A stretch of DNA of 64,000 nucleotides from Gemmatimonadota bacterium (GCA_016714015.1 JADJNZ010000001.1:310001-374000); one strand, 5' to 3'; positions 17,058 through 25,585 are shown, counted from the first letter of the stretch. Numbers and translations are program-made. The notes: generated by a model not told the origin, from the letters alone.

Positions 17058-18036
17058 CGAGTCCCATCCGGGCGCGCACCGTGTCGATCGTCCCGCGCGC
17101 CACCACGCGCGCGCGACGCGCGCCATCGGCGAGCAGTTCGTCGACGTGGGCCGGCTTCGCCATCAACTCCTCGGCGCGCGTCCGGATGGGCGTGAGCTCG
17201 GTCATCATGTTGGCGTGGAGCGCCTTCTTGCAGTCCATGCAGCCCCAGCCGGCGCCGCGGCACTTGGTCTCCACTTCGGCGACGGTGTCGGGCGGCGAGA
17301 AGGCCTTGTGGAGCTGGTAGATGACGGGGCACTTGTCGGGATCGCCGGCGTCGGTCTTCCGCTGGCGCGCGGGATCGGTGACCGCGGGGCGCAGCTTGTC
17401 CCACACCTGCTCGGGCGTCTCGAGGAGGCCGATGGTGTTGCCGATGGACTTGGACATCTTCGCTTGCCCGTCGAGCCCGGCGATGCGACGCGTGGGCGTG
17501 AGGCGCGGCTGCGGCTCGGGGAAGTACGGCGCGTCAGGGGAGAAGCGCGCGTTCCAGTTGCGCGCGATGACGCGCGAGAGCTCGAGGTGCTGGACCTGGT
17601 CCTCGCCCACGGGCACGGTGTCGGCGAGGTAGAGGAGGATGTCGGCGGCCTGGAGGACGGGATAGTTCAGGATGCCGGCCATCACCTGCTCCTGCTTGGC
17701 CGACTTCTCCTTGAACTGCACCTGCCGCTCGAGTTCGCCGAGCGGGGTGATGGTGTTGAAGATCCAGCCGAGCTCGGTGTGCTCGGGGACGTCGGACTGG
17801 ACGAAGACCGCGGCCTTGGTGGAGTCGAGCCCCGAGGCGAGGAGTCCCACCGCCATCTCGCGCGTGCGGCGCCGCAGGTCCTCGGGCGCGAACGGGATGG
17901 TGATGGCGTGGTAGTTTACGATGCAGAAGAAGGACTCGTGCTCGTGCTGCAGCGCGACCCAGTTCTTCACCGCCCCCAGGTAGTTCCCGATATGGAGCTC
18001 GCCGGAGGGCTGGATCCCGCTGAAGATGCGTGGCAT
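17044..18036 (-). CDS. trpS: Tryptophanyl-tRNA synthetase
   Basis: A 330-residue class I synthetase. The HIGH motif appears as PSGELHIGNYLGA (residues about 10-22) and the KMSKS motif as GQAKMSKSIGNT. The length matches bacterial TrpRS. It charges tRNA-Trp in the cytoplasm. It is the first gene of the operon with mgtC, pilT and the aldolase. The start codon is 23 bases from the divergent phosphatase gene, so its promoter must overlap that coding region or the tiny gap. Confidence 0.97.
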   Translation of the reverse strand: MPRIFSGIQPSGELHIGNYLGAVKNWVALQHEHESFFCIVNYHAITIPFAPEDLRRRTREMAVGLLASGLDSTKAAVFVQSDVPEHTELGWIFNTITPLGELERQVQFKEKSAKQEQVMAGILNYPVLQAADILLYLADTVPVGEDQVQHLELSRVIARNWNARFSPDAPYFPEPQPRLTPTRRIAGLDGQAKMSKSIGNTIGLLETPEQVWDKLRPAVTDPARQRKTDAGDPDKCPVIYQLHKAFSPPDTVAEVETKCRGAGWGCMDCKKALHANMMTELTPIRTRAEELMAKPAHVDELLADGARRARVVARGTIDTVRARMGLDAAQ

Positions 18037-18059
18037 GACCCGAAGTTACGGAGCGTGTG

Positions 18060-18869
18060 ATGGGCTATCAACCGGAGCGGGCGGAACTCCTCGGGATCGT
18101 GGTCCGGGCGGCGCGTGAGGCGGCGCAGGTGATCCGCGAGGCGGCGCCCCGGGTGCGGAGCATCGACTGGCAGAGCAAGGGGCCGACGGACTTCGTCTCC
18201 GAGGTGGACCTCGCGGCCGAGGCGCGGATCCTCGCGATCGTCTCGCGGGAGCTCCCCGCGGCGACGATCCTCGCCGAGGAGACGGCGGCGGCGACGCCGG
18301 CCGACCGGGTGGCCAAGGGGCTCGCGCTGGTGATCGACCCGCTCGACGGGACGACGAACTTCCTGCACGGCTACCCGGAGTACGCGGTGAGCATCGGGGT
18401 GCTGCAGGACGGGGAGCCGGTGGCGGCGGTGGTCTACGACGTGCCGGGGGAGGAGCTGTTCACGGCGACGGCGGGGGGCGGGGCCTTCTGCAACGGGGCG
18501 CTGATCCGGGTGAGCACGATCACCGACCCGCAGCGCGCGCTGATCGGGACGGGGTTCCCGTTCAAGGACCCGGCGGACATCCCGCTCTATCAAGCGCAGA
18601 TGTCGCGCGTGATGGCGCAGGTGAGCGGCGTGCGGCGGCCGGGGGCGGCGAGCATCGACCTGGCGAGCGTGGCGAGCGGGCGGTTCGATGCCTTCTGGGA
18701 GAACATGCTCTCGGCGTGGGACTATGCGGCGGGGATGCTGCTGGTGCGGGAGGCTGGGGGCGTGGTGACGGACCTCGGCGGGGGGCACCTGCGGCCGGTC
18801 GCGGGGTCAGGGGTGATCGCGGGGAGTCCTGTGTTGCACGAGTGGTTGCGGCGGGCCGTGCAGGGCTGA
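18060..18869 (+). CDS. suhB: Inositol-monophosphatase-family phosphatase
   Basis: A 269-residue magnesium-dependent phosphatase. The metal site is visible as LAEET, VIDPLDGTTNF and the C-terminal SAWDYAAGMLLVREAGG. This is the pattern of SuhB/IMPase proteins, which hydrolyse inositol-1-phosphate and related sugar phosphates. Histidinol-phosphatase or FBPase-like activity cannot be excluded. A GTG directly before the ATG at 18060 could also start translation. It is divergent from trpS with almost no spacer. Confidence 0.88.
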   Translation: MGYQPERAELLGIVVRAAREAAQVIREAAPRVRSIDWQSKGPTDFVSEVDLAAEARILAIVSRELPAATILAEETAAATPADRVAKGLALVIDPLDGTTNFLHGYPEYAVSIGVLQDGEPVAAVVYDVPGEELFTATAGGGAFCNGALIRVSTITDPQRALIGTGFPFKDPADIPLYQAQMSRVMAQVSGVRRPGAASIDLASVASGRFDAFWENMLSAWDYAAGMLLVREAGGVVTDLGGGHLRPVAGSGVIAGSPVLHEWLRRAVQG

Positions 18870-18882
18870 GAGAACGGCGGTC

Positions 18883-19023
18883 ACCACAGAGAGCACAGAG
18901 GGCACAGAGAAAGGCGGAGGACTGCAACGACACTGCTGGGGGGAGTGCACTGGCGCCCCGGCGCGCCCCCCCCAACAAGAGCGGTTCTCCGCCGTTCTCT
19001 GTGCACTCTGTGCCCTCCGTGGT
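18883..19023. repeat. Dispersed CACAGAG palindrome, copy C
   Basis: ACCACAGAGAGCACAGAGGG left arm and a right arm reading TGTGCACTCTGTGCCCTCCGTGGT. It starts 14 bases after the stop of the suhB-like gene and ends 90 bases before ftcD. The arms match copies A and B. Confidence 0.88.
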
Positions 19024-19030
19024 AAGGCAG

Positions 19031-19061
19031 TTGCAGCCCCCCGGACCCGACCCGGTAGATT
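19031..19061 (+). promoter_or_regulatory. Possible ftcD promoter
   Basis: TTGCAG (19031-19036), a 19-base spacer and TAGATT (19056-19061), about 50 bases before the ftcD ATG. The spacer is long and the -35 partial. The GGTAGATTCGG string recurs upstream of the response regulator gene at 51125. Confidence 0.4.
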
Positions 19062-19112
19062 CGGTGAGCGTTCCGTTGCCTTCCTCCTTCTGCCTTCCGC
19101 CTTCTCCGATCC

Positions 19113-20633
19113 ATGAGCCTCGTCGAGTGCGTCCCGAACTTCTCCGAAGGCCGTCGTCCCGAGGTCATCGCCGCCATCCGTGACGCGATCGCGGCGGTGA
19201 AGGACGTCGTGATCCTCGACGTCTCGAGCGACCCGAGCCACAACCGCACCGTCGTCACCTTCGTCGCGCCGGTCGCGACGGCGTCCGACGCCGCCTTCGC
19301 CGGCATCAAGAAGGCGAGCGAGCTCATCGACCTGAACCACCATACCGGCGAGCACCCGCGCATCGGCGCGACCGACGTCTGCCCCTTCATCCCGCTCGAA
19401 GGGGCGTCGATGGAGGATTGCATCGTCCTCGCGCGCACCACCGGCGAACGCGTCGGCCGCGAACTCGGGATCCCCGTCTATCTCTACGAGCGCGCCGCCT
19501 CGCGCCCCGATCGCACCAACCTCGCCGACATCCGCCGCGGGGAGTTCGAGGCCGCGAAGACCGAGATCGGCACCAATCCCACTCGTGTCCCCGACTTCGG
19601 CCCCAACGCGATCCATGCGACCGCCGGTGCCACGGTCATCGGCGCGCGGCCCTTCCTCGTCGCGTTCAACGTCTACCTCGGCGGCAAGGAGAACCTCCAC
19701 GTCGCCAAGAACGTCGCCAAGGCGGTGCGCGGCTCGTCGGGCGGGCTCAAGGGCGTGAAGGGGCTCGGCATGGAGGTCGATGGCCAGGCGCAGGTGTCGA
19801 TGAACCTCGTCGACCTCGACGCGACGCCGCTCCATCGCGCGTACGAGATGGTGAAGATGGAAGCCGAAGCGCAGGGCGTGACGCCGACGTGGAGCGAGAT
19901 CGTCGGGCTCGTGCCCGAGCGCGCGCTCTTCGAGGCCGCGGCGCGCCACCTGCGCTGGCGCACCTACTCGCCGGAGCTCGTGCTCGAGCGCCAAGTGCGG
20001 AAGGCCGCCTCGGGCGGCGAGTCGCTCGCGGGCTTCGTCGCCGAGGTCGCGAGCTCGGCGCCGGTCCCCGGCGGCGGCTCGGTGGTCGCGCTCACGGGCT
20101 CGATGGCGGCAGCGCTCGCGCAGATGGTCGCGGGGCTCACGGTGGGCCGCAAGAAGTACGTCGCGGTGGAAGCGGAGATGAAGGAGATGGGACTCCGCGC
20201 CGCGCACCTGGTGCGCCGCCTCGCGGAGCTCAAGGACGAGGATGCGGCGGCGTACGCGCTGGTGAGCAACGCGTACAAGCTGGCGAAGGACACGCCGGAG
20301 CAGGTCGCGGCGCGCGATGGCGCGATCCAGGCGGCGCTGATGAAGGCGGCGGAGGTCCCGCTCGAGACAGCACGGTGGTGCGCCGAGGTGGCGCAGCTCG
20401 CGGCGTTCTGCGCCGAGAAGGGGAACACGAACGCGGCGAGCGATGCGGGGGTGGCGGCGTTGCTGGCCGAGGCGTCGTGCCGCGGCGCGGCGTACAACGT
20501 GCGGATCAATGCGGTGGCGATGCCGAACAAGGAGGCGGGGGCGCCGCTGGTGGCGGAGGCGCTGCGGCTGGTGACGACGGCCGGGGAGTATGCGCGGCGG
20601 GCGACACTCGCGGTCGAGGCTCAGCTCGGCTGA
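19113..20633 (+). CDS. ftcD: Bifunctional glutamate formimidoyltransferase / formimidoyl-THF cyclodeaminase
   Basis: A 506-residue fusion. Residues about 1-300 are the formimidoyltransferase (start MSLVECVPNFSEGRR, then HNRTVVTF, GEHPRIGATDVCPF, FNVYLGG). Residues about 310-506 are the cyclodeaminase (PGGGSVVALTGSMAAAL near residue 320, then a helical domain). It would transfer the formimino group from formimidoyl-glutamate to tetrahydrofolate and then release ammonia, linking histidine breakdown to one-carbon metabolism. Many bacteria encode the halves separately or lack one. No hut gene is adjacent. A stem-loop overlaps its stop codon. Confidence 0.95.
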   Translation: MSLVECVPNFSEGRRPEVIAAIRDAIAAVKDVVILDVSSDPSHNRTVVTFVAPVATASDAAFAGIKKASELIDLNHHTGEHPRIGATDVCPFIPLEGASMEDCIVLARTTGERVGRELGIPVYLYERAASRPDRTNLADIRRGEFEAAKTEIGTNPTRVPDFGPNAIHATAGATVIGARPFLVAFNVYLGGKENLHVAKNVAKAVRGSSGGLKGVKGLGMEVDGQAQVSMNLVDLDATPLHRAYEMVKMEAEAQGVTPTWSEIVGLVPERALFEAAARHLRWRTYSPELVLERQVRKAASGGESLAGFVAEVASSAPVPGGGSVVALTGSMAAALAQMVAGLTVGRKKYVAVEAEMKEMGLRAAHLVRRLAELKDEDAAAYALVSNAYKLAKDTPEQVAARDGAIQAALMKAAEVPLETARWCAEVAQLAAFCAEKGNTNAASDAGVAALLAEASCRGAAYNVRINAVAMPNKEAGAPLVAEALRLVTTAGEYARRATLAVEAQLG

Positions 20634-20641
20634 GCCTCGAC
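20613..20641 (+). terminator. Stem-loop overlapping the ftcD stop codon
   Basis: GTCGAGGCTCAG, loop CTCGG, CTGAGCCTCGAC: a perfect 12-bp stem that includes the last codons and the TGA of ftcD. No T-run follows, so it may be a factor-assisted or bidirectional terminator between the convergent ftcD and RCC1 genes. Confidence 0.6.
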
Positions 20642-20651
20642 TCACGTCCTC

Positions 20652-21827
20652 TCACGGCGCGCGGAAATCGACGCCACCCAGCACTTGAGTCGGCACGAGC
20701 CGTCTGGTCGTGGTCCCGTCGCCGAGTTGGCCAACGCCGTTGAATCCCCAGCAGTAGGCGGTGCCGTCGGTCGCGATCGCGCAGGTGTGACCATTCCCCG
20801 TGGCGATCTCGATGAGCTTCTTTGGGCTGAGGACCTTGACGGGTGACGGTCGCGTGGTGGTCGTGCCGTCGCCGAGTGCTCCCTCGAAGTTGTGTCCCCA
20901 GCACCAGGCATCGCCGGATCGGGTCAGGCCGCACGAGTAGAGATAGCCGGCGACTATGCGCTCGAACCGAAGCGTCGTCGATACCTCGCGCACCCAGTGT
21001 GATGCGCCGCTTGCGTCATCCAGCGGGAGCGACCCCCAGCAGTACGCTGCCCCGCCGGCCGTCAGCCCGCAGGCGTGCGATGTCCCTGACGCGAACGACG
21101 TGAACGTCGGCACGGAGTCAACCCGGACCGGGAAGCGCTGGCCCGGGAACCCCGGCACGCTCGGAAGCTCGGAGCCCCAGCACCAGATGGCGCCGGACGC
21201 CTCGAGACCGCACCCGTGTCCGGCGCCCAGGTCCAGTGCCGTGAATCGCAGGTCGTGCCCGGCGAGCCGGGGGACCGAATCGCGCACGATCGGCGAATCA
21301 TCGCCGAACCACCAGAACTGGTTCGAACCCCAGCAGTACATCCCTCCATCGGAGACCAGGCCACAGGATCCCAACCACCCGTTGGCGAGGGAGATGGATC
21401 GGAACCTGAGTCCGCCACTGACCGCGGTCGGCGTCGACACGGCTTCCGGCGTGGTGGCGCCCATCCCGACGGAGCCCTGCCCATTGTGACCCCAGCAATA
21501 CGCGACACCGTCGGCCGTGAGTCCGCACAGATGGAAACCACCGGCCGTGATCGTGACGAGCGGGGGCGCGACCATGGACTGCGTGGGCACCGTAGGCGAG
21601 GCGGTCGCTCCGTTACCGATCTCGCCGTTCTCGCCTCCGCCCCAGCACCACAGCGCGCTCTGCCCGGCGAGGGCACACGTCGTGTTCGCTGTCAGCGCGA
21701 GTCGTGGGGGCGAGAGCGGCAGTCCAGGATCGTCCGGTCCGGCGGGATCGGAGCAGGCGGCGAGCAACAGCGCGAGGCCCGCGCCCAACGCGGCGCGCGT
21801 GAGGTACCGAGGGGAGATCGAGCGCAT
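20652..21827 (-). CDS. RCC1-repeat lipoprotein
   Basis: A 391-residue exported protein. The signal peptide ends in a lipobox (ALLLAAC) at about residue 23. The mature part is built of seven RCC1-type blades, each with a [YW]CWG motif and a preceding S/T-C-[GA]-L strand (for example CWGHNGQGSVG and CWGFNGVGQLGDGTT). Such proteins form seven-bladed propellers and usually bind other proteins. The substrate is unknown. I chose the ATG at 21827 because GGAG lies seven bases upstream. An ATG at 21863 is an alternative. It is monocistronic and convergent with ftcD. Confidence 0.88.
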   Translation of the reverse strand: MRSISPRYLTRAALGAGLALLLAACSDPAGPDDPGLPLSPPRLALTANTTCALAGQSALWCWGGGENGEIGNGATASPTVPTQSMVAPPLVTITAGGFHLCGLTADGVAYCWGHNGQGSVGMGATTPEAVSTPTAVSGGLRFRSISLANGWLGSCGLVSDGGMYCWGSNQFWWFGDDSPIVRDSVPRLAGHDLRFTALDLGAGHGCGLEASGAIWCWGSELPSVPGFPGQRFPVRVDSVPTFTSFASGTSHACGLTAGGAAYCWGSLPLDDASGASHWVREVSTTLRFERIVAGYLYSCGLTRSGDAWCWGHNFEGALGDGTTTTRPSPVKVLSPKKLIEIATGNGHTCAIATDGTAYCWGFNGVGQLGDGTTTRRLVPTQVLGGVDFRAP

Positions 21828-21939
21828 GTCGGCTCCATGGATCGACGTGGTCACCCTGCGCATGACCGGTCCGCGCAGCGGGCGGGCAGAACCTACGACC
21901 GCGCACCGGTCGCGTAAAGCAACGGGGGGAGGGGAGGCA

Positions 21940-22014
21940 CCGGAGGTCGCGTCAAGGCGACGCGGCCGCAGGACCGCGCAGCGCGTCCGAGAGCGTCGCC
22001 GTCGCGACCTCCGG
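21940..22014. repeat. Long 75-bp hairpin between map and the RCC1 gene
   Basis: CCGGAGGTCGCG (21940-21951) pairs with CGCGACCTCCGG (22003-22014), and inside it GGCGACGC (21956-21963) pairs with GCGTCGCC (21993-22000), giving 20 bp of stem with one small bulge. It lies 52 bases after the map stop and 112 bases before the RCC1 start. It could terminate the long ribosomal transcript. No T-run follows. Confidence 0.75.
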
Positions 22015-22066
22015 GGCCGACCCGACCGCGCGCAGTAGTCCGTCCCCCCGCATCCGCGGGAGGAGA

Positions 22067-22822
22067 TCAGCCGAGCGTCGTGAGGATCCGAGGCCCGTCG
22101 CCCGTGATGGCGATCGTGTGCTCGAAGTGCGCCGACATCGACCCGTCGAGCGTGACGATCGTCCACTTGTCGCTGAGCGTCTTCGTCGCCGCGCCGCCCG
22201 CGTTCACCATCGGCTCGATCGCGATCGTCATCCCTTCCTGCAACTTCGGCCCCCGCTTCGGCTTGCCGTGGTTCGGCACCTGCGGATCCTCGTGCATGTT
22301 CGCGCCCACGCCGTGGCCCACCAGGTCACGCACGACCGTGAAGCCCGCCTTCACCACCACCGCCTCCACCGCCGCGCCGATGTCGCCGATGTGGTTGCCG
22401 AGGGTCGCCGCGGCGATCCCCGCGTGGAGCGAGGCCTCGGTGACGTCCATCAGCCGCTGCGTCTCCGGCGCGATGGGGCCGACGGCGTAGGTCCAGGCCG
22501 AGTCGGTGTGGAAGCCGCCGTAGTGCACGCCGATGTCGATGGTGACGATGTCGCCGGCGAGGAGGATCCGCTTCCGCGACGGGATGCCGTGGACGATCTC
22601 GTCGTTGATCGAGATGCAGGCCGAGGCCGGGAAGCCGTAGAGGCCCTTGAACGAGGGGGTGGCGCCGGCGTGCGAGCGGATGAAGGACTCGACCATCGCG
22701 TCGAGGTCCCAGGTGCTGATGCCCGGCTGGACGGCGGGCTGCACATGGCGATGGGTCGCGGCGAGGATGCGGCCGCCGGCCGCCATCGTCTCGATCTCGC
22801 GCGGACTCTTGAGCTGGATCAT
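22067..22822 (-). CDS. map: Methionine aminopeptidase type I
   Basis: A 251-residue metallo-exopeptidase. Metal ligands are visible in order: the two Asp of DIGVHYGGFHTDSAWTY, the His of GHGVGANMHEDP, and the Glu of IAIEPMV and of the C-terminal EHT. It removes the initiator methionine from nascent proteins in the cytoplasm. It lies 16 bases after adk at the end of the spc-type operon, its usual place. In many bacteria infA, rpmJ and the alpha operon follow map, but here they do not. Confidence 0.97.
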   Translation of the reverse strand: MIQLKSPREIETMAAGGRILAATHRHVQPAVQPGISTWDLDAMVESFIRSHAGATPSFKGLYGFPASACISINDEIVHGIPSRKRILLAGDIVTIDIGVHYGGFHTDSAWTYAVGPIAPETQRLMDVTEASLHAGIAAATLGNHIGDIGAAVEAVVVKAGFTVVRDLVGHGVGANMHEDPQVPNHGKPKRGPKLQEGMTIAIEPMVNAGGAATKTLSDKWTIVTLDGSMSAHFEHTIAITGDGPRILTTLG

Positions 22823-22838
22823 CGCTCGTCCTGCCGCC

Positions 22839-23477
22839 TCAGCGGCCGACGGCCTTGAGCGCGCGGGCGAAGACGTCGTCGAACGACCCCGTCGCCTCGA
22901 TGCGCTGGACGTTCGCGCCCTGCGCGACGTACCAGTCGAGCACCGGCGCCGTCTGCGCCTGGTAGACGCGCAGGCGGTTGCGGATGGCCTCGGGCTCGTC
23001 GTCCTTGCGGCGGACGAGCGTGCCACCGCAGCCATCGGGGCAGGCGACGCCGGGCTCCATGCCGGAGAACGGCTTCTGCGTCTTGTCGCAGGTCGTGCGC
23101 CCGGAGAGGCGCGACACGAGCAGTTCGTCGGCGATGTCGAAGACGAGGACGACGTCGACCTTGCGGCCGAGCTCCTGCGTGACCTTCGCGAGACCCTCGG
23201 CCTGCGGCACGGTGCGGACGACGCCATCGAGGATGACGCCCTTGGCCTGAGCGGGCTGGGCGAGCGCTTCCTTCATGATGCCGAGGATGACCGCATCGGG
23301 GACGAGGTCCCCGCGATCCATGAAGCCCTTGGCCTCGAGGCCGAGCTTCGTCCCGTCCTTGACCGCGGCACGCAGCACGTCGCCGGTGGCGATCTTCGGG
23401 ATGCCCAGGGCGGCAGCGATCCGCTCACCCTGGGTCCCCTTTCCCGCGCCAGGCGGGCCGAGCAACACGACGATCAT
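22839..23477 (-). CDS. adk: Adenylate kinase
   Basis: A 212-residue nucleoside monophosphate kinase. The P-loop GPPGAGKGTQ lies at residues 7-16, with ATGDVLR and LDGVVRTVPQA (family motif LDGFPRT, here with VV for FP). The lid carries a cysteine set (TTCDKTQKPF...GVACPDGCGG) that could bind zinc, as in Gram-positive enzymes. It interconverts ATP, AMP and ADP. It is in the standard secY-adk-map order, separated from secY by a 58-base gap holding a GAAGG-type repeat arm. Confidence 0.96.
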   Translation of the reverse strand: MIVVLLGPPGAGKGTQGERIAAALGIPKIATGDVLRAAVKDGTKLGLEAKGFMDRGDLVPDAVILGIMKEALAQPAQAKGVILDGVVRTVPQAEGLAKVTQELGRKVDVVLVFDIADELLVSRLSGRTTCDKTQKPFSGMEPGVACPDGCGGTLVRRKDDEPEAIRNRLRVYQAQTAPVLDWYVAQGANVQRIEATGSFDDVFARALKAVGR

Positions 23478-23504
23478 GCGTACCCGCCTGGCTGGAGTGA
23501 CACG

Positions 23505-23531
23505 TTCATCCTTCCGCCTTCACCCTTCATC
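23505..23531 (-). repeat. GAAGG-type repeat arm after secY
   Basis: The minus strand reads GATGAAGGGTGAAGGCGGAAGGATGAA five bases after the secY stop. The same purine-rich string recurs after other stop codons in this ribosomal cluster. No facing arm is present here. Confidence 0.6.
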
Positions 23532-23535
23532 TGGC

Positions 23536-24867
23536 CTAGAAGCCGGCACCCGCATTGCGTCCACGGAACCGGACGCGGCCCTTCTTCATGAAGCCGTCGT
23601 ACTTGCGGAGGAGGAGGTGCTGCTGGACCTGCGCCATGGTATCGAGGGCGACACCGACGACGATGAGGAGCGACGTGCCGCCGAACTGGAACGGCACCGC
23701 GAGCGCGTCGGCGAGGAACACCGGGAGCAGCGCGAGGAAGGTGAGGAAGATCGCGCCCGGGAGCGTGACCCGCTCGACGATCTGCCCGATGTGCTCGGCC
23801 GTCTTGGCGCCCGGCTTGATGCCCGGGATGAACCCGCCCTGCTTCTTCAGGTTCTCCGAGAGGTCGGCCGGATTGAAGATGATCGAGGTGTAGAAGTACG
23901 TGAAGAAGACGATGAGGACCGTCATCAGCACGTAGTAGAGGCCCGTGCCCGGCGCCAGGTAGTCGGCCATGTCGGCGAGCCAGCTGTTGCCGGAGAACTG
24001 CGCGGCGGCGCCGGGGACGACGATGAGCGACTGCGCGAAGATGATCGGCATCACGCCCGCGGAGTTGATGCGGATCGGGATGTGATTGCGCGCGGCCTCG
24101 CGCTGCCGGCCGCGGGCCATGGTGCGCTGCGGGATCTGGATCGCGATGCGACGGGCCGCGAGCGTGATGGTCACGACGCCGGCGACGACGCCGGCCATGA
24201 TCGCCACGAGCGCGAGCAGCGAGAGCGGCTTCACCGCGCCGGTGCTCAGGAACCCGAAGGCCGAGAGGATCCCCGGCACGAACCGCTCGACGATCGAGAA
24301 GAAGATCAGGAGCGAGGCGCCGTTGCCGAGGCCGCGTTCGGTGATCTGCTCGCCGAGCCACATCACGAAGAGCGAGCCCGTCGTGAGGAAGAGCACCATC
24401 TGGAGGATGAAGCCCGACCCGGGGTTGATGACCGCCCCGGTGATGCCCGACGTGAAGAGCGCGTAGCCGTACCCCTGCACCGCCGCGAGGGCGACGGTGA
24501 AGTAGCGCGTCCACTGGGTGATCTTCTTCCGCCCTTCCTCGTCCTTCTGCAGCTTGTCGAGCTGCGGGATCACCGCGGCGCCGATCTGCATGAAGATCGA
24601 CGCCGAGATGTACGGCATGATGCCGAGGGCGAAGATCGTGGAGCGCGAGAGGTTGCCGCCCACGAAGAGGTCGTACAGGCCGAGGAGGCCGTTGTTGCCC
24701 TGGTTCTGGAAGAAGTTGAGCATCGCCGTCACGTCGATGCCCGGCGCCGTCACGTGCGAGCCGATCCGGTAGACCAGAAGGCACAGCATCGTGAAGGTGA
24801 TCTTCTGCCAGAGCTCGGGCGTGTTGCGGATGTTGCCCAGCGCTTCCACGGCCTTGGGCTGTGCCAT
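23536..24867 (-). CDS. secY: Protein translocase subunit SecY
   Basis: A 443-residue, ten-span inner-membrane protein, the usual SecY length. The N-terminus has IRNTPELWQKITFTMLCLLVYRIGSHV. The plug and loop regions follow, with the late signature INSAGVMPIIFAQSL and GIKPGAKTAEHI. It forms the channel for Sec-dependent export and insertion. It begins one base after rplO ends, in the standard spc operon order. Confidence 0.97.
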   Translation of the reverse strand: MAQPKAVEALGNIRNTPELWQKITFTMLCLLVYRIGSHVTAPGIDVTAMLNFFQNQGNNGLLGLYDLFVGGNLSRSTIFALGIMPYISASIFMQIGAAVIPQLDKLQKDEEGRKKITQWTRYFTVALAAVQGYGYALFTSGITGAVINPGSGFILQMVLFLTTGSLFVMWLGEQITERGLGNGASLLIFFSIVERFVPGILSAFGFLSTGAVKPLSLLALVAIMAGVVAGVVTITLAARRIAIQIPQRTMARGRQREAARNHIPIRINSAGVMPIIFAQSLIVVPGAAAQFSGNSWLADMADYLAPGTGLYYVLMTVLIVFFTYFYTSIIFNPADLSENLKKQGGFIPGIKPGAKTAEHIGQIVERVTLPGAIFLTFLALLPVFLADALAVPFQFGGTSLLIVVGVALDTMAQVQQHLLLRKYDGFMKKGRVRFRGRNAGAGF

Positions 24868-24868
24868 C

Positions 24869-25330
24869 TTACGCCTCGACCGTGCCGCCGGCCGCGACGA
24901 TCTTCTCGCGCGCCGAGCCGCTGACCTTGATGCCCCGCACCGTCACGGCGCGATCGATCTCGCCGTTCGCGAGGAGCTTCACGGCGCCCTTGGACGTCTT
25001 GGCGAGTCCGGCCGCCACGAGCGTCTCGAGCGTGACCTCGTTGCCGGTCACGAGCGCGAGGTCGGCGAGCCCGACGACCTGGTGCTCCTCACGGAACGGG
25101 TTGGTGAAGCCGCGCTTCGGCACGCGCCGCGTGAGCGGCATCTGGCCGCCCTCGAAGTGCGGCTTGTTGCCGCCCGGGCCGTGATGGCCCGAACGCGCCT
25201 TGATGCCCTTGTGGCCCTTGCCCGACGTCTTGCCCGTGCCGGAGCCCGGGCCGCGCCCGAGGCGCTTCCGGTTCCGGTGCGACCCCGGCGCTGCGGCCAG
25301 GGTGCTCAGGGTGATCTTCTCGTCACTCAT
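24869..25330 (-). CDS. rplO: 50S ribosomal protein L15
   Basis: A 153-residue protein of normal length. The glycine- and basic-rich N-terminus (RKRLGRGPGSGTGKTSGKGHKG) and the SRSGHHGPGG-like segment ARSGHHGPGGNKPHFEGG are diagnostic. It assembles late into the large subunit. It lies between rpmD and secY in the canonical order. Confidence 0.97.
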   Translation of the reverse strand: MSDEKITLSTLAAAPGSHRNRKRLGRGPGSGTGKTSGKGHKGIKARSGHHGPGGNKPHFEGGQMPLTRRVPKRGFTNPFREEHQVVGLADLALVTGNEVTLETLVAAGLAKTSKGAVKLLANGEIDRAVTVRGIKVSGSAREKIVAAGGTVEA

Positions 25331-25333
25331 TGG

Positions 25334-25585
25334 TTACTCCTTCACCGGCGTCACTTCGATCAAGTGACGCACGCGCTTGATCATCCCACGGAGGGAAGGC
25401 GAGTCCTGGTGCACCACCGAGTCCTGGTGGTGCTTGAGGCCGAGGGCCTCGAGGGTCGCGTTCATGACCTTGTTGTGGCCGATGCCGGAGCGCACCTGCG
25501 TGATGCGCACCTTCCCTTCGGTCAGGGTGTTCGGCTTGGTATGCGCCGGGCCACGGCCCGGATGCCACACGAATGTCCGCGGCAT
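25334..25585 (-). CDS. rpmD: 50S ribosomal protein L30
   Basis: An 83-residue protein, longer than the roughly 60 residues usual for bacteria. The L30 core begins at KVRITQVRSGIGHN and ends MIKRVRHLIEVTPV. The first 24 residues (MPRTFVWHPGRGPAHTKPNT) are an extension. The ATG at 25585 overlaps the rpsE stop (ATGA), which supports this start. An internal start nearer the core cannot be excluded, but I see no better site. Confidence 0.9.
   Translation of the reverse strand: MPRTFVWHPGRGPAHTKPNTLTEGKVRITQVRSGIGHNKVMNATLEALGLKHHQDSVVHQDSPSLRGMIKRVRHLIEVTPVKE

Noticed and set aside
18807..20645. 612-codon minus-strand frame opposite ftcD
   Set aside because: It is the complement of the fused enzyme gene and starts in a palindromic repeat. 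Its content is Arg/His-rich without motifs.
21310..21330. GGTTCGAACCCC-like string resembling a tRNA T-loop
   Set aside because: It lies inside the RCC1-repeat gene, and no acceptor or anticodon stem can be folded around it.
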